Notes: generated by a model from the letters alone, not told the origin. Counted from the stretch's first letter, positions 51,103-62,215 are shown. The stretch is DNA of 64,000 nucleotides from an uncultured Prochlorococcus sp. (GCA_902622625.1 CACNQS010000003.1:1-64000), one strand, 5' to 3'. Numbers and translations: made by a program.

Positions 51103-51726
51103 TTAAATAGTTTCCCTCAATAAAGCGTTAACCGCAGCAGCTGCCATGGCAGCACCTCCTCTAGTTGAATTCAAAACAATTCTGGGAAGATCGGTAGAAA
51201 TTAATTTGTTTTTGCTTTTCTCTACTCCAATAAATCCAACAGGCATTCCAATAATTAAACTAGGTAAATCTTTTGCATTCTCTAAAATATCAATTAAATA
51301 AGTTAACGCTGTAGGCGAACTGCCAATAACTACAATAGGTGATTTGCTTCCAGAATTCTTAGCAGATAACTCCTTCCAACCTTCACTTAAGCCATATGCA
51401 GTTTTAGTTAAGTTTGTATGATTATTTTTTACAAACCACATTCTAGCGGTGAATACTTTATTCCTAGTGGTATTTTCTGCCATGGATTTTATTGCCGCTG
51501 CAGCCATATCAGTATCAGTTAAAATCGGAGCACCATTTTTAAGTGCCTGAAGCCCTTTTTCGCAAGCACCTTCACTAAAATTAACAAGATTTTGAACTGA
51601 AAAATCTCCTGAAGTATGGACTAATCTCTCTAACACTTTTTTTTCCAAATAATTTAGATCGTTGGCTAATAAATGAGATCTTATGAATCTGATGCTTTCC
51701 AAAAAAATTGGATGATCTATTACCAT
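51103..51726 (-). CDS. cobH: Precorrin-8X methylmutase
   Basis: Moves the methyl group from C-11 to C-12 to form hydrogenobyrinate/cobyrinate in cobamide synthesis. 207 aa. Catalytic His37 lies in RLVHTSGDF. ILTDTDMAAAAIK, MPVGFIGVEKSK and the C-terminal STRGGAAMAAAAVNALL are typical of CobH/CbiC. In marine picocyanobacteria the pathway leads to pseudocobalamin (established knowledge). Divergent from holA by 58 bp. Confidence 0.95.
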   Translation of the reverse strand: MVIDHPIFLESIRFIRSHLLANDLNYLEKKVLERLVHTSGDFSVQNLVNFSEGACEKGLQALKNGAPILTDTDMAAAAIKSMAENTTRNKVFTARMWFVKNNHTNLTKTAYGLSEGWKELSAKNSGSKSPIVVIGSSPTALTYLIDILENAKDLPSLIIGMPVGFIGVEKSKNKLISTDLPRIVLNSTRGGAAMAAAAVNALLRETI

Positions 51727-51784
51727 TAATTTTAATATGTGTTAGAAGTAATCATAGTTAATATATGTTTTTTAATGAGCTATT

Positions 51785-52786
51785 ATGCCAATACAAATAT
51801 TATGGGGTAATGATTTAAATGCTCAAAATACATTTATTCAAAAATTAATTGAAAAGGAAGTATCCAAAGAATGGAAAGAAATAAACGTAACAAATTTAAA
51901 TGGAGATGATGATGAGCAAGTCAAGAAAGCTTTTGATGAGGTTCTTACACCTCCTTTTGGAGATGGATACAGAATAGTTACATTAAAAAATAATCCAATT
52001 TTTACTGCCAAAAATGAGGATCTAAGAACTAAATTTGAAAAAATTCATGACAATATACCTCAAAATACTTATTTCATTCTACAAAATACAAAAAAACCAG
52101 ACTCAAGACTAAAGAGTACTAAATTTTTACAAAAACTTATCAAAAATAATTTAGCTAAAGAAAAGTCATTTTCTTTACCAGAAATCTGGGACTATGAGGG
52201 ACAAAAAAGATTTTTAGAAGATGCTGCAAATGAAATGAATATCAAAATTGATAAAAATGCAGCTGAATTAATAATTGATTCAGTTGGGAATGATAGCTTT
52301 AAACTAATAAATGAATTAGCCAAAGCAAAAACATACCTTTCTGCAGTATCAAGTGATTCGAATTCAAAACTTTTTCTTAAAAGTATTGATGTAAAAAAAA
52401 TATTTAGTGATCATCAATCCAATATTTTCAAAATCATTGATCTTCTCTTACAAAAAAATATTAATGAAAGCCTAATAGAAATAAATTATTACTTACAGAA
52501 AGGAGAACCTGCTTTAAGACTAAATGCGGGTTTAATTAGTCAAATAAGAATTCATACCATTATAAAATTAGCAGTTAATTCAGGTAACGATAATGCAGAA
52601 AAGATTTGTAATCTTGCAGGCATTTCTAATCCTAAAAGAATTTTTTTTATTCGAAGAAAAGTCAAAAATCTATCTCAAGAATATTTAATTAATTTAATGA
52701 GTAACTTATTAGATATTGAATCATTACTAAAACAAGGTAATAATCCTATAAATGTTTTTACAGAGAAATTAATTAATTTAAGTTAA
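51785..52786 (+). CDS. holA: DNA polymerase III subunit delta
   Basis: Clamp-loader subunit that opens the beta clamp. 333 aa. Sequence conservation in this family is low; identification rests on QILWGNDLNAQNTFI at the N-terminus, TPPFGDGYRIVTLKN, LPEIWDYEGQKRFLEDAANEMN, and the C-terminal collar RLNAGLISQIRIHTIIKLA with LIEINYYLQKGEPALRL. Followed by lysC after 39 bp on the same strand. Confidence 0.88.
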   Translation: MPIQILWGNDLNAQNTFIQKLIEKEVSKEWKEINVTNLNGDDDEQVKKAFDEVLTPPFGDGYRIVTLKNNPIFTAKNEDLRTKFEKIHDNIPQNTYFILQNTKKPDSRLKSTKFLQKLIKNNLAKEKSFSLPEIWDYEGQKRFLEDAANEMNIKIDKNAAELIIDSVGNDSFKLINELAKAKTYLSAVSSDSNSKLFLKSIDVKKIFSDHQSNIFKIIDLLLQKNINESLIEINYYLQKGEPALRLNAGLISQIRIHTIIKLAVNSGNDNAEKICNLAGISNPKRIFFIRRKVKNLSQEYLINLMSNLLDIESLLKQGNNPINVFTEKLINLS

Positions 52787-52825
52787 CCAAATTATAAGTT
52801 TAAGAATTTAGATTATGATTTAAAT

Positions 52826-54586
52826 ATGGCATTACTAGTAAAAAAATTTGGCGGTACTTCTGTAGGTGATATTAAAAAAATTAAAAATATTGCAAGTAAC
52901 ATCTGTCAAAGTAAAGAAGCAGGAAATGAAATTGTCGTGGTTGTCTCTGCAATGGGGCACACTACAGATGATTTAAATTGTTTAGCGGAATCAATTAGTA
53001 AAAATCCTAATCGAAGAGAATTGGATATGCTTCTCTCAACCGGAGAACAAGTAACCATGGCTCTTCTTGCAATGGCATTAAACGAATTCGGAATACCTGC
53101 AATTTCAATGACCGGTAGCCAAGTTGGAATTATTACTGAATCAATTCATGGGAAAGCGAGAATTCTGGATATTAAAACAGAAAGAATCCAAAATTATATA
53201 AATCAGGGTTTTGTAGTTGTAGTGGCTGGATTTCAAGGAACAACATTAAGCCATACGGGTTCAATGGAAATTACAACTTTGGGTAGAGGTGGTTCAGATA
53301 CTTCCGCAGTAGCTTTATCAACAGCTTTAGGAGCAGAGACGTGCGAAATTTATACAGACGTTCCTGGGGTTCTTACTACTGATCCAAGAATTGTTCCTAA
53401 TGCAAAACTCTTAGATGAAATTAGCTGCGAGGAAATGCTTGAACTTGCAAGTGTCGGTGCTTCAGTTCTGCATCCAAGAGCAGTAGAAATTGCTCGCAAT
53501 TATGGAATTAAATTGTGTGTAAAATCAAGCCAAAGTGACTCAAGTGGGACTCTCCTAGAAAGTCAAATCCAACCTCTCGCGCTAAAAAGAGGAAGCTTAG
53601 AATTAACAAAAACAGTCAATAGTCTTGAAGTATTAGAAAACCAAGCAGTGTTCAGTCTCTCAAATATTCCTGATAGGCCTGGGATAGCTGCACAAATATT
53701 TGAAAAACTTTCAGAAGCAAGTATTAGTGTAGATTTAATAATACAAGCGACAAATGATGGAAATAAAAACGATATTACATTTACTGTTAGTGAATTAGAA
53801 GTTAAAAAGACTGCAGAACAATGTGAACTTATAACTAGTCAATTAGGAGGAGAATATAACTTAAAAACAAACATGACTAAATTAAGTATTCAAGGAGCAG
53901 GCATTATGGGTAGACCTAGTGTTTCAGCTGATTTATTTGATACTTTATCTCAAGCGAATATAAATGTGAGGTTAATAGCTACTAGTGAAATTAAAGTCAG
54001 CTGTGTAATTGAAATCAATAATATACCAAAAGCTATTAGATTTGTTGCTGAGAAATTTAAATTATCCGATACACAAATATTTGTTAATCCAATCAATGAA
54101 AAACAAGATCAACCTGAAGTAAGAGGAATTGCACTAGATAAAAACCAAGTTCAGGTAAGCTTTAGAAAACTGCCTGATCGTCCAGGTGTGGCAGCATCGA
54201 TATGTTTAGCATTAGCTGAAAATAATTTACTTATCGATACTATTGTTCAGTCTGAAAGAATTTCCTCTTTAAAAACTAAGGATATTAGTCTTACAATGAA
54301 TAAACAAGATAGAGAAAAAGCTAACTTAGTTTTTGAGGCCTTAACAAAAAAATTACCCGGATCATACATTGAAGATGGCCCTGCCATAGCAAAAGTAAGT
54401 ACTGTAGGGGCGGGAATGGCATTTAAGGTTGGGACCGCTGGAAAAATATTTAGAGCATTGGCTGATCAAAATATAAATATTGAAATGATTGCAACCAGTG
54501 AAATTAGGACTTCATGTATTGTCTTAGAAAAAGATTGTGACAAAGCAGTTTATGCAATTCATAATCATTTCGAATTAGAAAAATAA
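52826..54586 (+). CDS. lysC: Aspartate kinase
   Basis: Phosphorylates aspartate, the first step to lysine, threonine and methionine. 586 aa. Catalytic domain 1-250: KKFGGTSVGD, STGEQVTMALLAMAL, TTLGRGGSDTSAVAL and VLTTDPRIVP. The remainder is four ACT domains in two tandem pairs, each with a related start (LSNIPDRPGIAAQIFEKL; LSIQGAGIMGRPSVSADLF; FRKLPDRPGVAASICLAL; STVGAGMAFKVGTAGKIF). This doubled regulatory unit is the cyanobacterial form and implies allosteric control by end products. asd and dapA are also in this window. Tail to tail with uvrB, 7 bp apart. Confidence 0.96.
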   Translation: MALLVKKFGGTSVGDIKKIKNIASNICQSKEAGNEIVVVVSAMGHTTDDLNCLAESISKNPNRRELDMLLSTGEQVTMALLAMALNEFGIPAISMTGSQVGIITESIHGKARILDIKTERIQNYINQGFVVVVAGFQGTTLSHTGSMEITTLGRGGSDTSAVALSTALGAETCEIYTDVPGVLTTDPRIVPNAKLLDEISCEEMLELASVGASVLHPRAVEIARNYGIKLCVKSSQSDSSGTLLESQIQPLALKRGSLELTKTVNSLEVLENQAVFSLSNIPDRPGIAAQIFEKLSEASISVDLIIQATNDGNKNDITFTVSELEVKKTAEQCELITSQLGGEYNLKTNMTKLSIQGAGIMGRPSVSADLFDTLSQANINVRLIATSEIKVSCVIEINNIPKAIRFVAEKFKLSDTQIFVNPINEKQDQPEVRGIALDKNQVQVSFRKLPDRPGVAASICLALAENNLLIDTIVQSERISSLKTKDISLTMNKQDREKANLVFEALTKKLPGSYIEDGPAIAKVSTVGAGMAFKVGTAGKIFRALADQNINIEMIATSEIRTSCIVLEKDCDKAVYAIHNHFELEK

Positions 54587-54593
54587 GTTCTTT

Positions 54594-56633
54594 TTAATTA
54601 TTTCTTGCCAATTTTTGTCTTAATTTTTTGATTCTATCCCTCAAATTTGCTGCTTCTTCAAAATTCAACTCTTTTGCAGCGTCTTTCATTTTAATTTCTA
54701 ACTTTTCAATTAAGTCAGGTAATTCTTCGAGCAAACATTGATTATCACTGGAACTGAGAATTGCGTCAGTTTTGTTATTAACTATATTTATTAAATCTTT
54801 AGATAAACCACCAGAATCTAGTTTTCTGGAAAGTTCTAGAAAAGATAATATTGAATTTTCAATTTTTTTGCCTGCAGGTTTTGGAGTAATACCATTGACT
54901 TGATTATATTTTTTTTGAATAGTTCTTCTTCTTTCAGTTTCAGATATTGCTCTTTTCATTGAATCTGTTAAGTTATCTGCATAAAGCAAGGCAACACCTT
55001 CAACATGTCTGGCAGCTCTTCCTATTGTTTGAATCAATGACCTTTCTGCCCTCAGAAAACCTTCTTTATCAGCATCTAAAATAGCGACTAAGGATACTTC
55101 TGGAAGATCTAGTCCCTCTCTTAATAAATTAACTCCTACCAAAACATCATATTCGCCCATTCTAAGGTCTTGAATAATTTCAATTCTTTCAATTGAATGG
55201 ATTTCGGAATGCAAATATCTAACTCTTACTTTATTTTCAGATAAAAAATCAGTTAGATCTTCAGCCATTCTCTTAGTAAGTGTTGTCACAAGGACTCTTT
55301 GATTCTTTTGAGCCCGAATTCTTATTTCAGATAACAGATCTTCTATTTGACCTTCACTAGGTCTTACATCAATTACCGGGTCTAATACCCCAGTTGGTCT
55401 TATAACTTGCTCAATAAATTCGCCATCACATTGATCTAATTCCCATTGACCGGGGGTTGCGCTTATAAATAATGTCTGTTTTGACTTTTCCCAAAACTCT
55501 TCACATTTTAAAGGTCTATTATCTGCAGCACTTGGCAATCTAAAACCATGATCTATTAAAACTTTTTTTCTAGATTGATCACCGTTGTACATCGCATGAA
55601 GTTGAGGACATGTTACATGACTCTCATCAACTACCAACAACCAATCTTTGGGAAAGTAATCTATTAAGCATTCTGGCGGTGAACCTTCTTCCCTACCTGA
55701 TAAGTGACGAGCATAATTCTCAACTCCATTACAATAACCAACCTCTTTAAGCATTTCTAAATCATATTTTGTACGTTGTTCTAGACGTTGAGCCTCTAAT
55801 AATTTTCCTTCGTATGTAAATTTATCGAGTTGAGTTTTTAATTCACTTTTAATTGCACTTATTGCACTCTCAAGTCTTTCTTTTGGAGTCACAAAATGCT
55901 TCGCTGGGTAAACGCTAACTTGTTCCAAACTTTCAAGTATTTCTCCTGTAGTAGGGTCAACATATCTAATAGCCTCGACTTCATCACCAAATAACTCAAT
56001 TCTTATTAATCTATCTTCATAAGCTGGACCAATTTCTAAAACATCACCTTTAATTCTGAATCTACCTCTAGTAATTTCAATATCATTTCTAGTATATTGA
56101 TTTTCAACGAGAGACCTCAAAGAAGAACGTAGATTTATTGATTTTCCCACTTCAAATTTAACTGCAGCTTTTAAATACTCACTCGGTATACCAAGACCAT
56201 AAATACAACTTATTGAGGCTACAACAATTACATCTTTTCTTTCAAATAATGAGCGTGTTGCAGAATGCCTAAGCATATCTATTTCTTCATTAATTGAAGC
56301 AGTTTTGGCTATGTAAGTATCACTTACAGGTACATAAGCTTCAGGTTGATAATAATCGTAGTAAGAAATGAAGTACTCAACAGCATTTTTTGGAAAAAAT
56401 TCCCTTAATTCATTACATAGTTGTGCAGCTAGAGTTTTGTTGTGGGCTAATACAAGTGCTGGTCTTCCTGTTTGTTGAATTACATTCGCAATAGTAAATG
56501 TTTTACCAGTTCCAGTAGCTCCTAAAAGAGTCTGAAACTCTTTACCAGTATTTACACCTTTAACTAATTTTTTTATAGCTTCTGGTTGATCTCCATTTGG
56601 TTCGTAAGGAGCTTGAAGCTTATAGTTGTTCAT
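54594..56633 (-). CDS. uvrB: Excinuclease ABC subunit B
   Basis: Damage-verifying helicase-like subunit of nucleotide excision repair. 679 aa from the ATG at 56633, preceded by a TTG. Walker A GATGTGKT (38-45), the beta-hairpin [12 protein letters not shown], helicase motifs [18 protein letters not shown], and a C-terminal UVR motif ([20 protein letters not shown]) that contacts UvrC. Directly upstream lies the broken DUF561 gene, also on the minus strand. Confidence 0.97.
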   Translation of the reverse strand: MNNYKLQAPYEPNGDQPEAIKKLVKGVNTGKEFQTLLGATGTGKTFTIANVIQQTGRPALVLAHNKTLAAQLCNELREFFPKNAVEYFISYYDYYQPEAYVPVSDTYIAKTASINEEIDMLRHSATRSLFERKDVIVVASISCIYGLGIPSEYLKAAVKFEVGKSINLRSSLRSLVENQYTRNDIEITRGRFRIKGDVLEIGPAYEDRLIRIELFGDEVEAIRYVDPTTGEILESLEQVSVYPAKHFVTPKERLESAISAIKSELKTQLDKFTYEGKLLEAQRLEQRTKYDLEMLKEVGYCNGVENYARHLSGREEGSPPECLIDYFPKDWLLVVDESHVTCPQLHAMYNGDQSRKKVLIDHGFRLPSAADNRPLKCEEFWEKSKQTLFISATPGQWELDQCDGEFIEQVIRPTGVLDPVIDVRPSEGQIEDLLSEIRIRAQKNQRVLVTTLTKRMAEDLTDFLSENKVRVRYLHSEIHSIERIEIIQDLRMGEYDVLVGVNLLREGLDLPEVSLVAILDADKEGFLRAERSLIQTIGRAARHVEGVALLYADNLTDSMKRAISETERRRTIQKKYNQVNGITPKPAGKKIENSILSFLELSRKLDSGGLSKDLINIVNNKTDAILSSSDNQCLLEELPDLIEKLEIKMKDAAKELNFEEAANLRDRIKKLRQKLARNN

Positions 56634-56662
56634 CAACCTAGTAGCAAAAAGTTATTACTATA

Positions 56663-57002
56663 CTAAGAAATTTTTTCTCCAATTATTGAATTTTTCAAAG
56701 ATTCTTTTAAGCCCCTTACAACGGCAATCATCGATATTAAATCATCTAATTTATTAACTACAGATCCAACGCCAACCGCTGAGGCTCCAGAGGATATTGC
56801 AAGTGGACAAGTTACTTGGCTTAATCCAGAGGCACTCATGATTGGTATATTCAGAGATTGTTTCTTAAATTCTTGATGAATAGCATAGGTAGCTGCAAGA
56901 GTTGGGACTGATTTTTCGAAAAAGCCTTGAATTCCTGAAGAGTAAGGATTTGCTTCTTAACTCTTCTTTGATTTTTTGTGGCAAAAGATTAATCAGACTC
57001 AT
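56663..57002 (-). pseudogene. DUF561 (Ycf23-like) gene with internal deletion
   Basis: The frame from ATG 57002 reads MSLINLLPQKIKEELRSKSLL, like the start of DUF561/Ycf23-type TIM-barrel proteins, but soon loses resemblance and stops after 42 codons. A second frame, from about 56953 to the stop at 56663, reads NPYSSGIQGFFEKS, then VPTLAATYAIHQEFKKQS, IPIMSASGLSQVTCPLAIS, SGASAVGVGSVVNKLDDL. This is the C-terminal end of the same family. The full protein is about 240 residues, so roughly 130 middle residues are gone and the frame is shifted. The two readable parts overlap on GCAAATCCTTACTC (minus strand, 56953-56940), which suggests deletion between short repeats. An assembly error cannot be excluded. 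Confidence 0.8.
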
Positions 57003-57087
57003 TTACTTAATGAATTTATTACCCGATTGTGACATTGTTTTAGTAAAACAGTGCATTTTTTAAAAAATATTATCTGAGCAACACAAA

Positions 57088-58098
57088 ATGACTGATAAAA
57101 AATTAAGTCAGAAAAATTGGTCATCATGGCATCATCAGCTTCATAAGGAGATTCTTACCAAAAAAATATTAATTCCCAAAGGATCCGATATTTTAATAAG
57201 TGTTTCGGGGGGTCAAGACTCAATGGCCTTATTAACCCTAATTAATGACCTAAAAAAACTACATAATTGGTCTATTAGTGTTTGGCATGGTGATCATCAA
57301 TGGCACGAAAAATCATCAATATATGCTCTTGAATTAAAAAATTATTGCGAAGATAAAAATATTTCATTCTCTTTTGATCAAGCAAATAAAGAAAGTATTT
57401 CTTCAGAAGAAAAAGCACGAGAATGGAGATATAAAAAATTATGTGAAAGAGCCAAAACTTTATTAAATAAAAACCAACAAAAACATAATATTTATTTGTT
57501 AACTGGTCATACGAGTAGTGATAATGCAGAAACTTTTATCCTCAATTTATCTAGAGGAAGCAATTTTGCAGGTCTGAGTAATATTGAGAGTAAAAGATTA
57601 ATAGAAAATCAAATTTATTTAATAAGACCAATATTAATTTTTAGTAGGGAAGATACAAAACAATTTTGCAATGATATGAAGATCCCAGTCTGGGAAGATC
57701 CTACAAATTCAGATCTTAAATTAAAAAGAAATTTAGTAAGAAAAAAAATTATTCCTACCTTAGAAATCATCTATCCTGGTTGTTCTGAAAGGATAAATAA
57801 TTTTTCCCAAAAAATGAGTAAATACAATAATGAACGTAATGATCTTAGTGAACTAGCCTATTTATATTGTAAAAATATTAAAGGGATCGATAGGAATCTC
57901 CTAAATAGTATGTGTATTGAAGCGAGGTGCACAATTTTAAATAGATTTTTAAAAGAAATATATACAAAGCAATGTAGTTCTAAAAATCTTACAAAATTAG
58001 CAACTTCAATTTATGAAAAAAATAAAGGTCAAATTAATCTGCAAGAGTTTTTAAAAATTGTTTGGGATAAAAACTATATAAATTTTGAAAAAAGTTAA
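57088..58098 (+). CDS. tilS: tRNA(Ile)-lysidine synthase
   Basis: Converts C34 of the CAU-anticodon tRNA-Ile to lysidine so that it reads AUA. 336 aa, the short form without the full C-terminal domain. PP-loop SGGQDS (40-45), VWHGDHQWHEKS, and LTGHTSSDNAETFILNLSRG are intact, with ARNLVRK-like KRNLVRKKIIP. AUA is common in such AT-rich genomes, so the enzyme is essential. Its stop is interlocked with that of rnj in TTAA. Confidence 0.94.
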   Translation: MTDKKLSQKNWSSWHHQLHKEILTKKILIPKGSDILISVSGGQDSMALLTLINDLKKLHNWSISVWHGDHQWHEKSSIYALELKNYCEDKNISFSFDQANKESISSEEKAREWRYKKLCERAKTLLNKNQQKHNIYLLTGHTSSDNAETFILNLSRGSNFAGLSNIESKRLIENQIYLIRPILIFSREDTKQFCNDMKIPVWEDPTNSDLKLKRNLVRKKIIPTLEIIYPGCSERINNFSQKMSKYNNERNDLSELAYLYCKNIKGIDRNLLNSMCIEARCTILNRFLKEIYTKQCSSKNLTKLATSIYEKNKGQINLQEFLKIVWDKNYINFEKS

Positions 58099-60080
58099 GA
58101 TGTTATAGCAGATCTTCTTCTTCTTGTTCTACCTTCAAATGAATTTTCTGTAGCAGTCACAGCTGATGGATTCTGTGAAACTTTTGGACTTTTTTGGGTA
58201 TTTTGTGGGTTATTTGAACTATTAGAATGATTATTGTTTGATTTCTTATGGAAATTATTATTATTTCTATTTCTATTGGAGAAATTTTGCTCTTCGGTAA
58301 TCTTTGGAATGTAAGCACGAGTTCCACTTGGAGCAGGTTGAACTAAACACAAAATAAGCGGTTCAACTTGTAATTCTCTTCTCATTCTTCTCGATAAACC
58401 ATTTTCAATTTCTCTTTGTACACCAATCCAATCTACCTCAAAATTATTCGGCCCAGTTTGTCTGGATAATTGTTTCCATCTATTTTCTAAGACCCAGCTT
58501 ATTTCTCGTTCTGTCCACATAGACATTTTTCTTGGCTCTGCAGTAGTAACAACTCCTCTTAAATTAACCCTAGGAGGCGCAACCATCTTCCCATCTGTAC
58601 TAATAGGAGCTAAAACAGTTACTACACCATCCCCAGCCAACTGCTGCCTTTCCTTTAATACTCGAGCATCTACTATCCCATTTCGTGAGTTATCAAGCAG
58701 TTCAACACCAGCTTTTACAGGATCACCCTTTTGAATAGAATTAGGTGTTAACTCAACTACATCTCCATTTTCAATAATTAAGATATTGTCCTTCGGAACC
58801 CCCATAGTTTGTGCACTCTTCCCATGACAAACAAGCATTCTATGTTCTCCATGAACAGGAACAAAAAACTTAGGTTTTGCGAGTGCCAACATTAACTTTT
58901 GATCTTCTTGAAAACCATGCCCAGAAACATGAATATTCTCTCCCTTTCCATAAACAACCTTTGCTCCAAGTTTCATTAATCTATCTATTGTATTAACAAC
59001 AGAAATAGTATTGCCAGGAATTGGGCTGGCTGAAAATATTACGGTATCAGTAGTCTTAAGACGAACATGTTGATGTTCACCACGAGAGATTCTGCTTAAT
59101 GCTGCTAAGGGTTCTCCTTGACTACCCGTCATTAATAATAAGGTCTCCCTATCTGGTAAATCTCTAATTTGCTTGATAGGAACAAACAAATCATCTGGGC
59201 ATTTCATATAACCAATATCTCTTGCCTTAGCAATAACATTTATCATCGATCTGCCTAACAAACCGACCTTTCTTCCATGTTTCATGGCCAATTCTAAGAT
59301 CATTGTCACTCTATGCACAGAACTAGCAAAAGTGGTAAGGATAACTCGTTCTTTTGCCTCTGCAATATGTTTTTCTAAAGAAGGATAGATAGTCTTCTCA
59401 GAAGGACAAAAACCTGGAACTTCGGCATTAGTAGAATCACTGAACATGCATAAAACACCCTTCTCTCCGTAATGCACCATTCTTTCAATATCAAATTGCT
59501 CTCCATCTACTGGCATATGATCAAACTTAAAATCTCCCGTGAAAATAATTGTGCCAACTGGTGTTGTAACTGCTAAAGAAAAGCTATCGCAAATAGAATG
59601 GGTATTTCGGATAAATTCAACAGAAAAATGTTGCCCTACTTTTACAACATCTCTTGGATTTACTGTTTGTATAGTTGTTCTATCAGATACCCCTGCTTCC
59701 TCCATTTTTCCTCTAAGCATTGACATTGCCAGTCTTGGGCCATAAATAATGGGAATATTAAAATGCTTTAGATGATGAGAAATACCTCCAATGTGATCTT
59801 CATGCCCGTGAGTGACAATCATTCCTTTTATTCTTCTTTGATTTTCTTTTAAAAAAGTTGTATCAGGCATAACAACATTTACGCCATGCATACCATCAGA
59901 TGGAAAAGCTAGGCCAGCATCAACAAGCATTAATTCATCACCATATTCAAAAACGCAAGTGTTTTTTCCTATTTCATGTAGTCCTCCAAGAGGTATTACT
60001 CGTAGAGCTGGCGTATTACTTTTTGATCTAGATGAATCTTGAGTAGATCTAATTACAGTTGAATTTGTACTTGATTGCAT
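58095..60080 (-). CDS. rnj: Ribonuclease J
   Basis: Metallo-beta-lactamase RNase with 5'-3' exonuclease and endonuclease activity, a central mRNA-turnover enzyme in cyanobacteria together with RNase E. 661 aa. Zinc motif HGHEDHIGG starts at residue 91; IIFTGDFKFDH and the beta-CASP part LLMTGSQGEPLAALSRI and GHGFQEDQKLML follow. The N-terminal 25 residues are Ser/Thr-rich. The C-terminal tail (about 595-661) is Asn/Ser-rich and ends with an Arg cluster (RTRRRRSAITS), a likely RNA- or partner-binding region. Behind dapA by 77 bp. Confidence 0.96.
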   Translation of the reverse strand: MQSSTNSTVIRSTQDSSRSKSNTPALRVIPLGGLHEIGKNTCVFEYGDELMLVDAGLAFPSDGMHGVNVVMPDTTFLKENQRRIKGMIVTHGHEDHIGGISHHLKHFNIPIIYGPRLAMSMLRGKMEEAGVSDRTTIQTVNPRDVVKVGQHFSVEFIRNTHSICDSFSLAVTTPVGTIIFTGDFKFDHMPVDGEQFDIERMVHYGEKGVLCMFSDSTNAEVPGFCPSEKTIYPSLEKHIAEAKERVILTTFASSVHRVTMILELAMKHGRKVGLLGRSMINVIAKARDIGYMKCPDDLFVPIKQIRDLPDRETLLLMTGSQGEPLAALSRISRGEHQHVRLKTTDTVIFSASPIPGNTISVVNTIDRLMKLGAKVVYGKGENIHVSGHGFQEDQKLMLALAKPKFFVPVHGEHRMLVCHGKSAQTMGVPKDNILIIENGDVVELTPNSIQKGDPVKAGVELLDNSRNGIVDARVLKERQQLAGDGVVTVLAPISTDGKMVAPPRVNLRGVVTTAEPRKMSMWTEREISWVLENRWKQLSRQTGPNNFEVDWIGVQREIENGLSRRMRRELQVEPLILCLVQPAPSGTRAYIPKITEEQNFSNRNRNNNNFHKKSNNNHSNSSNNPQNTQKSPKVSQNPSAVTATENSFEGRTRRRRSAITS

Positions 60081-60157
60081 AATTTTGAAATTTATGAAGG
60101 CCTGCTTGTAATCAAATAAGGTTTATTTAAATTTAATTATCAAGTTAAATATAATCC

Positions 60158-61063
60158 CTATTGTAGGGAATTCAGGATAAAAGATAGTTGCTTTTTCATG
60201 TCATTGGTTAAAGGTGACAAAGGACTTCTAGGGTTACCTACATCCCATCCCGATAGCTCCAAAGCAGCCTTAATTGGAATTGGATTAGTAGTCATAAAAA
60301 GTGCTTTGAAAAGAGGCTGAAGTTTTTCATGAATAGCAAGAGCATTGGAAACCTTTCCATTTTGAAAAGAATGAATCATCTCTTTCAATTGCAATCCAAC
60401 TAAATGACTTGCAACACTTACTACTCCTTCAGCACCTACAGATAACATTGGAAGCAACAATGAATCGTCGCCACTATATACAGAGAGTTGGGAGCCACAA
60501 ATAGCTCTTAGTTCTGTTACTTCTTCTATTCTACCGCTTGCAGCTTTAATACTGAGAATATTTGAGAAATCCATAAGTTTCTTCACAGTATCAGGTAATA
60601 AATTGCATCCAGTCCTGCCAGGAATGTTGTAGAGCATAAGAGGCAAATCCTTTGCAGATTTAGCAATAGAACTGAAATGTTTATAAAGACCTTCTTGAGG
60701 CGGCTTATTGTAATAAGGAACAACGACCAAAGCACCGTCGGCACCAGAGTCGTAAGCTTTTTTTGTAGCTTCCACAGCTTCGCTTGTACAATTGCTACCA
60801 GTGCCAACTATTACTTTACAGCTTGCATCCAAAGATCCTTTTACCGCAACAAATAAATCGTGCTGTTCCGCCCATGAAAGAGTCGGAGATTCTCCAGTAG
60901 TACCACACAACACAATTCCGTCGGAACCGTTCTCAAAAAGATAATTTGAAAGTTTTATAGCTAGTTCATAATCTACATCTCCATTCTCAGTGAATGGAGT
61001 AACCATTGCAGTCAATATTCTTCCAAACAGTGGATTATTAAACTCAGTTTTGTCTGTAATCAT
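60158..61063 (-). CDS. dapA: 4-hydroxy-tetrahydrodipicolinate synthase
   Basis: Condenses pyruvate with aspartate semialdehyde, committing carbon to lysine and diaminopimelate. 301 aa TIM barrel. Schiff-base Lys173 in [11 protein letters not shown], Tyr145 in LYNIPGRTG, and Thr55-Thr56 in [10 protein letters not shown] are in place. Its ATG overlaps the asd stop in ATGA, so it is coupled to the enzyme that makes its substrate. Confidence 0.97.
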   Translation of the reverse strand: MITDKTEFNNPLFGRILTAMVTPFTENGDVDYELAIKLSNYLFENGSDGIVLCGTTGESPTLSWAEQHDLFVAVKGSLDASCKVIVGTGSNCTSEAVEATKKAYDSGADGALVVVPYYNKPPQEGLYKHFSSIAKSAKDLPLMLYNIPGRTGCNLLPDTVKKLMDFSNILSIKAASGRIEEVTELRAICGSQLSVYSGDDSLLLPMLSVGAEGVVSVASHLVGLQLKEMIHSFQNGKVSNALAIHEKLQPLFKALFMTTNPIPIKAALELSGWDVGNPRSPLSPLTNDMKKQLSFILNSLQ

Positions 61064-62091
61064 TTTTTTGGAATTAATAACTCAGCTATTTGAACAGCAT
61101 TCAGAGCTGCTCCTTTTCTTATTTGATCTCCACATAACCATAATTCTAATCCATGAGGCTGACTTATATCAGTTCTTAACCTGCCAACAGCAACATTATC
61201 CTTTCCCATAACGTCATTTGGCATAGGAAATCTATTATTTTTGTAATCCTCAATAACTTCAATTCCAGAAGATTTTTTTAATTCTTCAAGAGCATCTTTA
61301 AGCTCAACTACATCGGCAAATTCAATATTGATCGATTCAGAATGTGCTCTCAGTACTGGAACTCGAACACATGTAGCAGAGAGCTTTAAATCAGCAATAT
61401 TTAATATTTTCTTTGTCTCATTAACCATTTTCATCTCTTCTTCACAGTAATTATTTGAAAGCATAGGGGAATTATGTAAAAACAAATTAAAAGCAAGAGA
61501 GTATGGCAAAACTTCACTTTTTTGAGGATTTCCTTGAAGATATTGTTCAGTTAAAAGTTTTAGTTCCTCCATGGCCAGTTGGCCTGCACCACTGACAGAT
61601 TGATATGTCGAGACAATAACTCTTTGAATAGTCGAAAGTTTGTTTAATGGAGCTAAAACTAATGTCAACAAAATGGTAGTGCAGTTTGGATTCGCTATTA
61701 CCCCATCATGATTAAGTACCTCACTAGCATTAACTTCAGGGACTATAAGAGGAACGTTCTTATCTAATCTAAAAGCACTTGAATTATCTATCAGTAAAGC
61801 ATTTTGATCAATAATGGTAGACAACCATTTTTTTGAAATACTTCCCCCAGCTGAAGCCAAAACTAAATCAAGATTCTTAAATTCTTCCTTAGTTGTTTTT
61901 TTTGTAACTAATTCTTCATCTTTCCAAATAATTTTTTTTCCTTCTGATCGCTCTGATGAAAGCAAGACCAATTCTGATATTGGGAAATCACGTTGTTCAA
62001 GAATTTTTAGCAATTCAGATCCCACAGCACCTGAAGAACCTAAAACAGCAACTTTTAATGGCCTATTAGGCAAATACGGAGATTGTCTCAC
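61060..62091 (-). CDS. asd: Aspartate-semialdehyde dehydrogenase
   Basis: Reduces aspartyl phosphate to aspartate semialdehyde with NADPH. 343 aa. NADP loop [12 protein letters not shown] (18-29), catalytic Cys137 in [10 protein letters not shown], and the substrate-binding [12 protein letters not shown] with the acid-base His. Heads the asd-dapA-rnj run, a gene order shared with many cyanobacteria. Divergent from tig across 124 bp. Confidence 0.97.
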   Translation of the reverse strand: MRQSPYLPNRPLKVAVLGSSGAVGSELLKILEQRDFPISELVLLSSERSEGKKIIWKDEELVTKKTTKEEFKNLDLVLASAGGSISKKWLSTIIDQNALLIDNSSAFRLDKNVPLIVPEVNASEVLNHDGVIANPNCTTILLTLVLAPLNKLSTIQRVIVSTYQSVSGAGQLAMEELKLLTEQYLQGNPQKSEVLPYSLAFNLFLHNSPMLSNNYCEEEMKMVNETKKILNIADLKLSATCVRVPVLRAHSESINIEFADVVELKDALEELKKSSGIEVIEDYKNNRFPMPNDVMGKDNVAVGRLRTDISQPHGLELWLCGDQIRKGAALNAVQIAELLIPKK

Positions 62092-62162
62092 ACTTTAAAA
62101 TGATTTTTATAAATAGATTGACTATTTTTTTTACTTTATCAAAAAAATAACTTTCAAGGAAA

Positions 62163-62175
62163 TCACATAATGTGA
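62163..62175. promoter_or_regulatory. 13-bp palindrome between asd and tig
   Basis: TCACATAATGTGA, six-base arms around one central base, in the divergent asd/tig intergenic region 41 bp before the tig start. The half-sites are in the opposite order to a CRP site (TGTGA-N6-TCACA). Could be an operator; short enough to be chance. Confidence 0.2.
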
Positions 62176-62215
62176 AATAATTAAGATTCGGCTCATAGTA
62201 ATAACTTAGAAAAAC

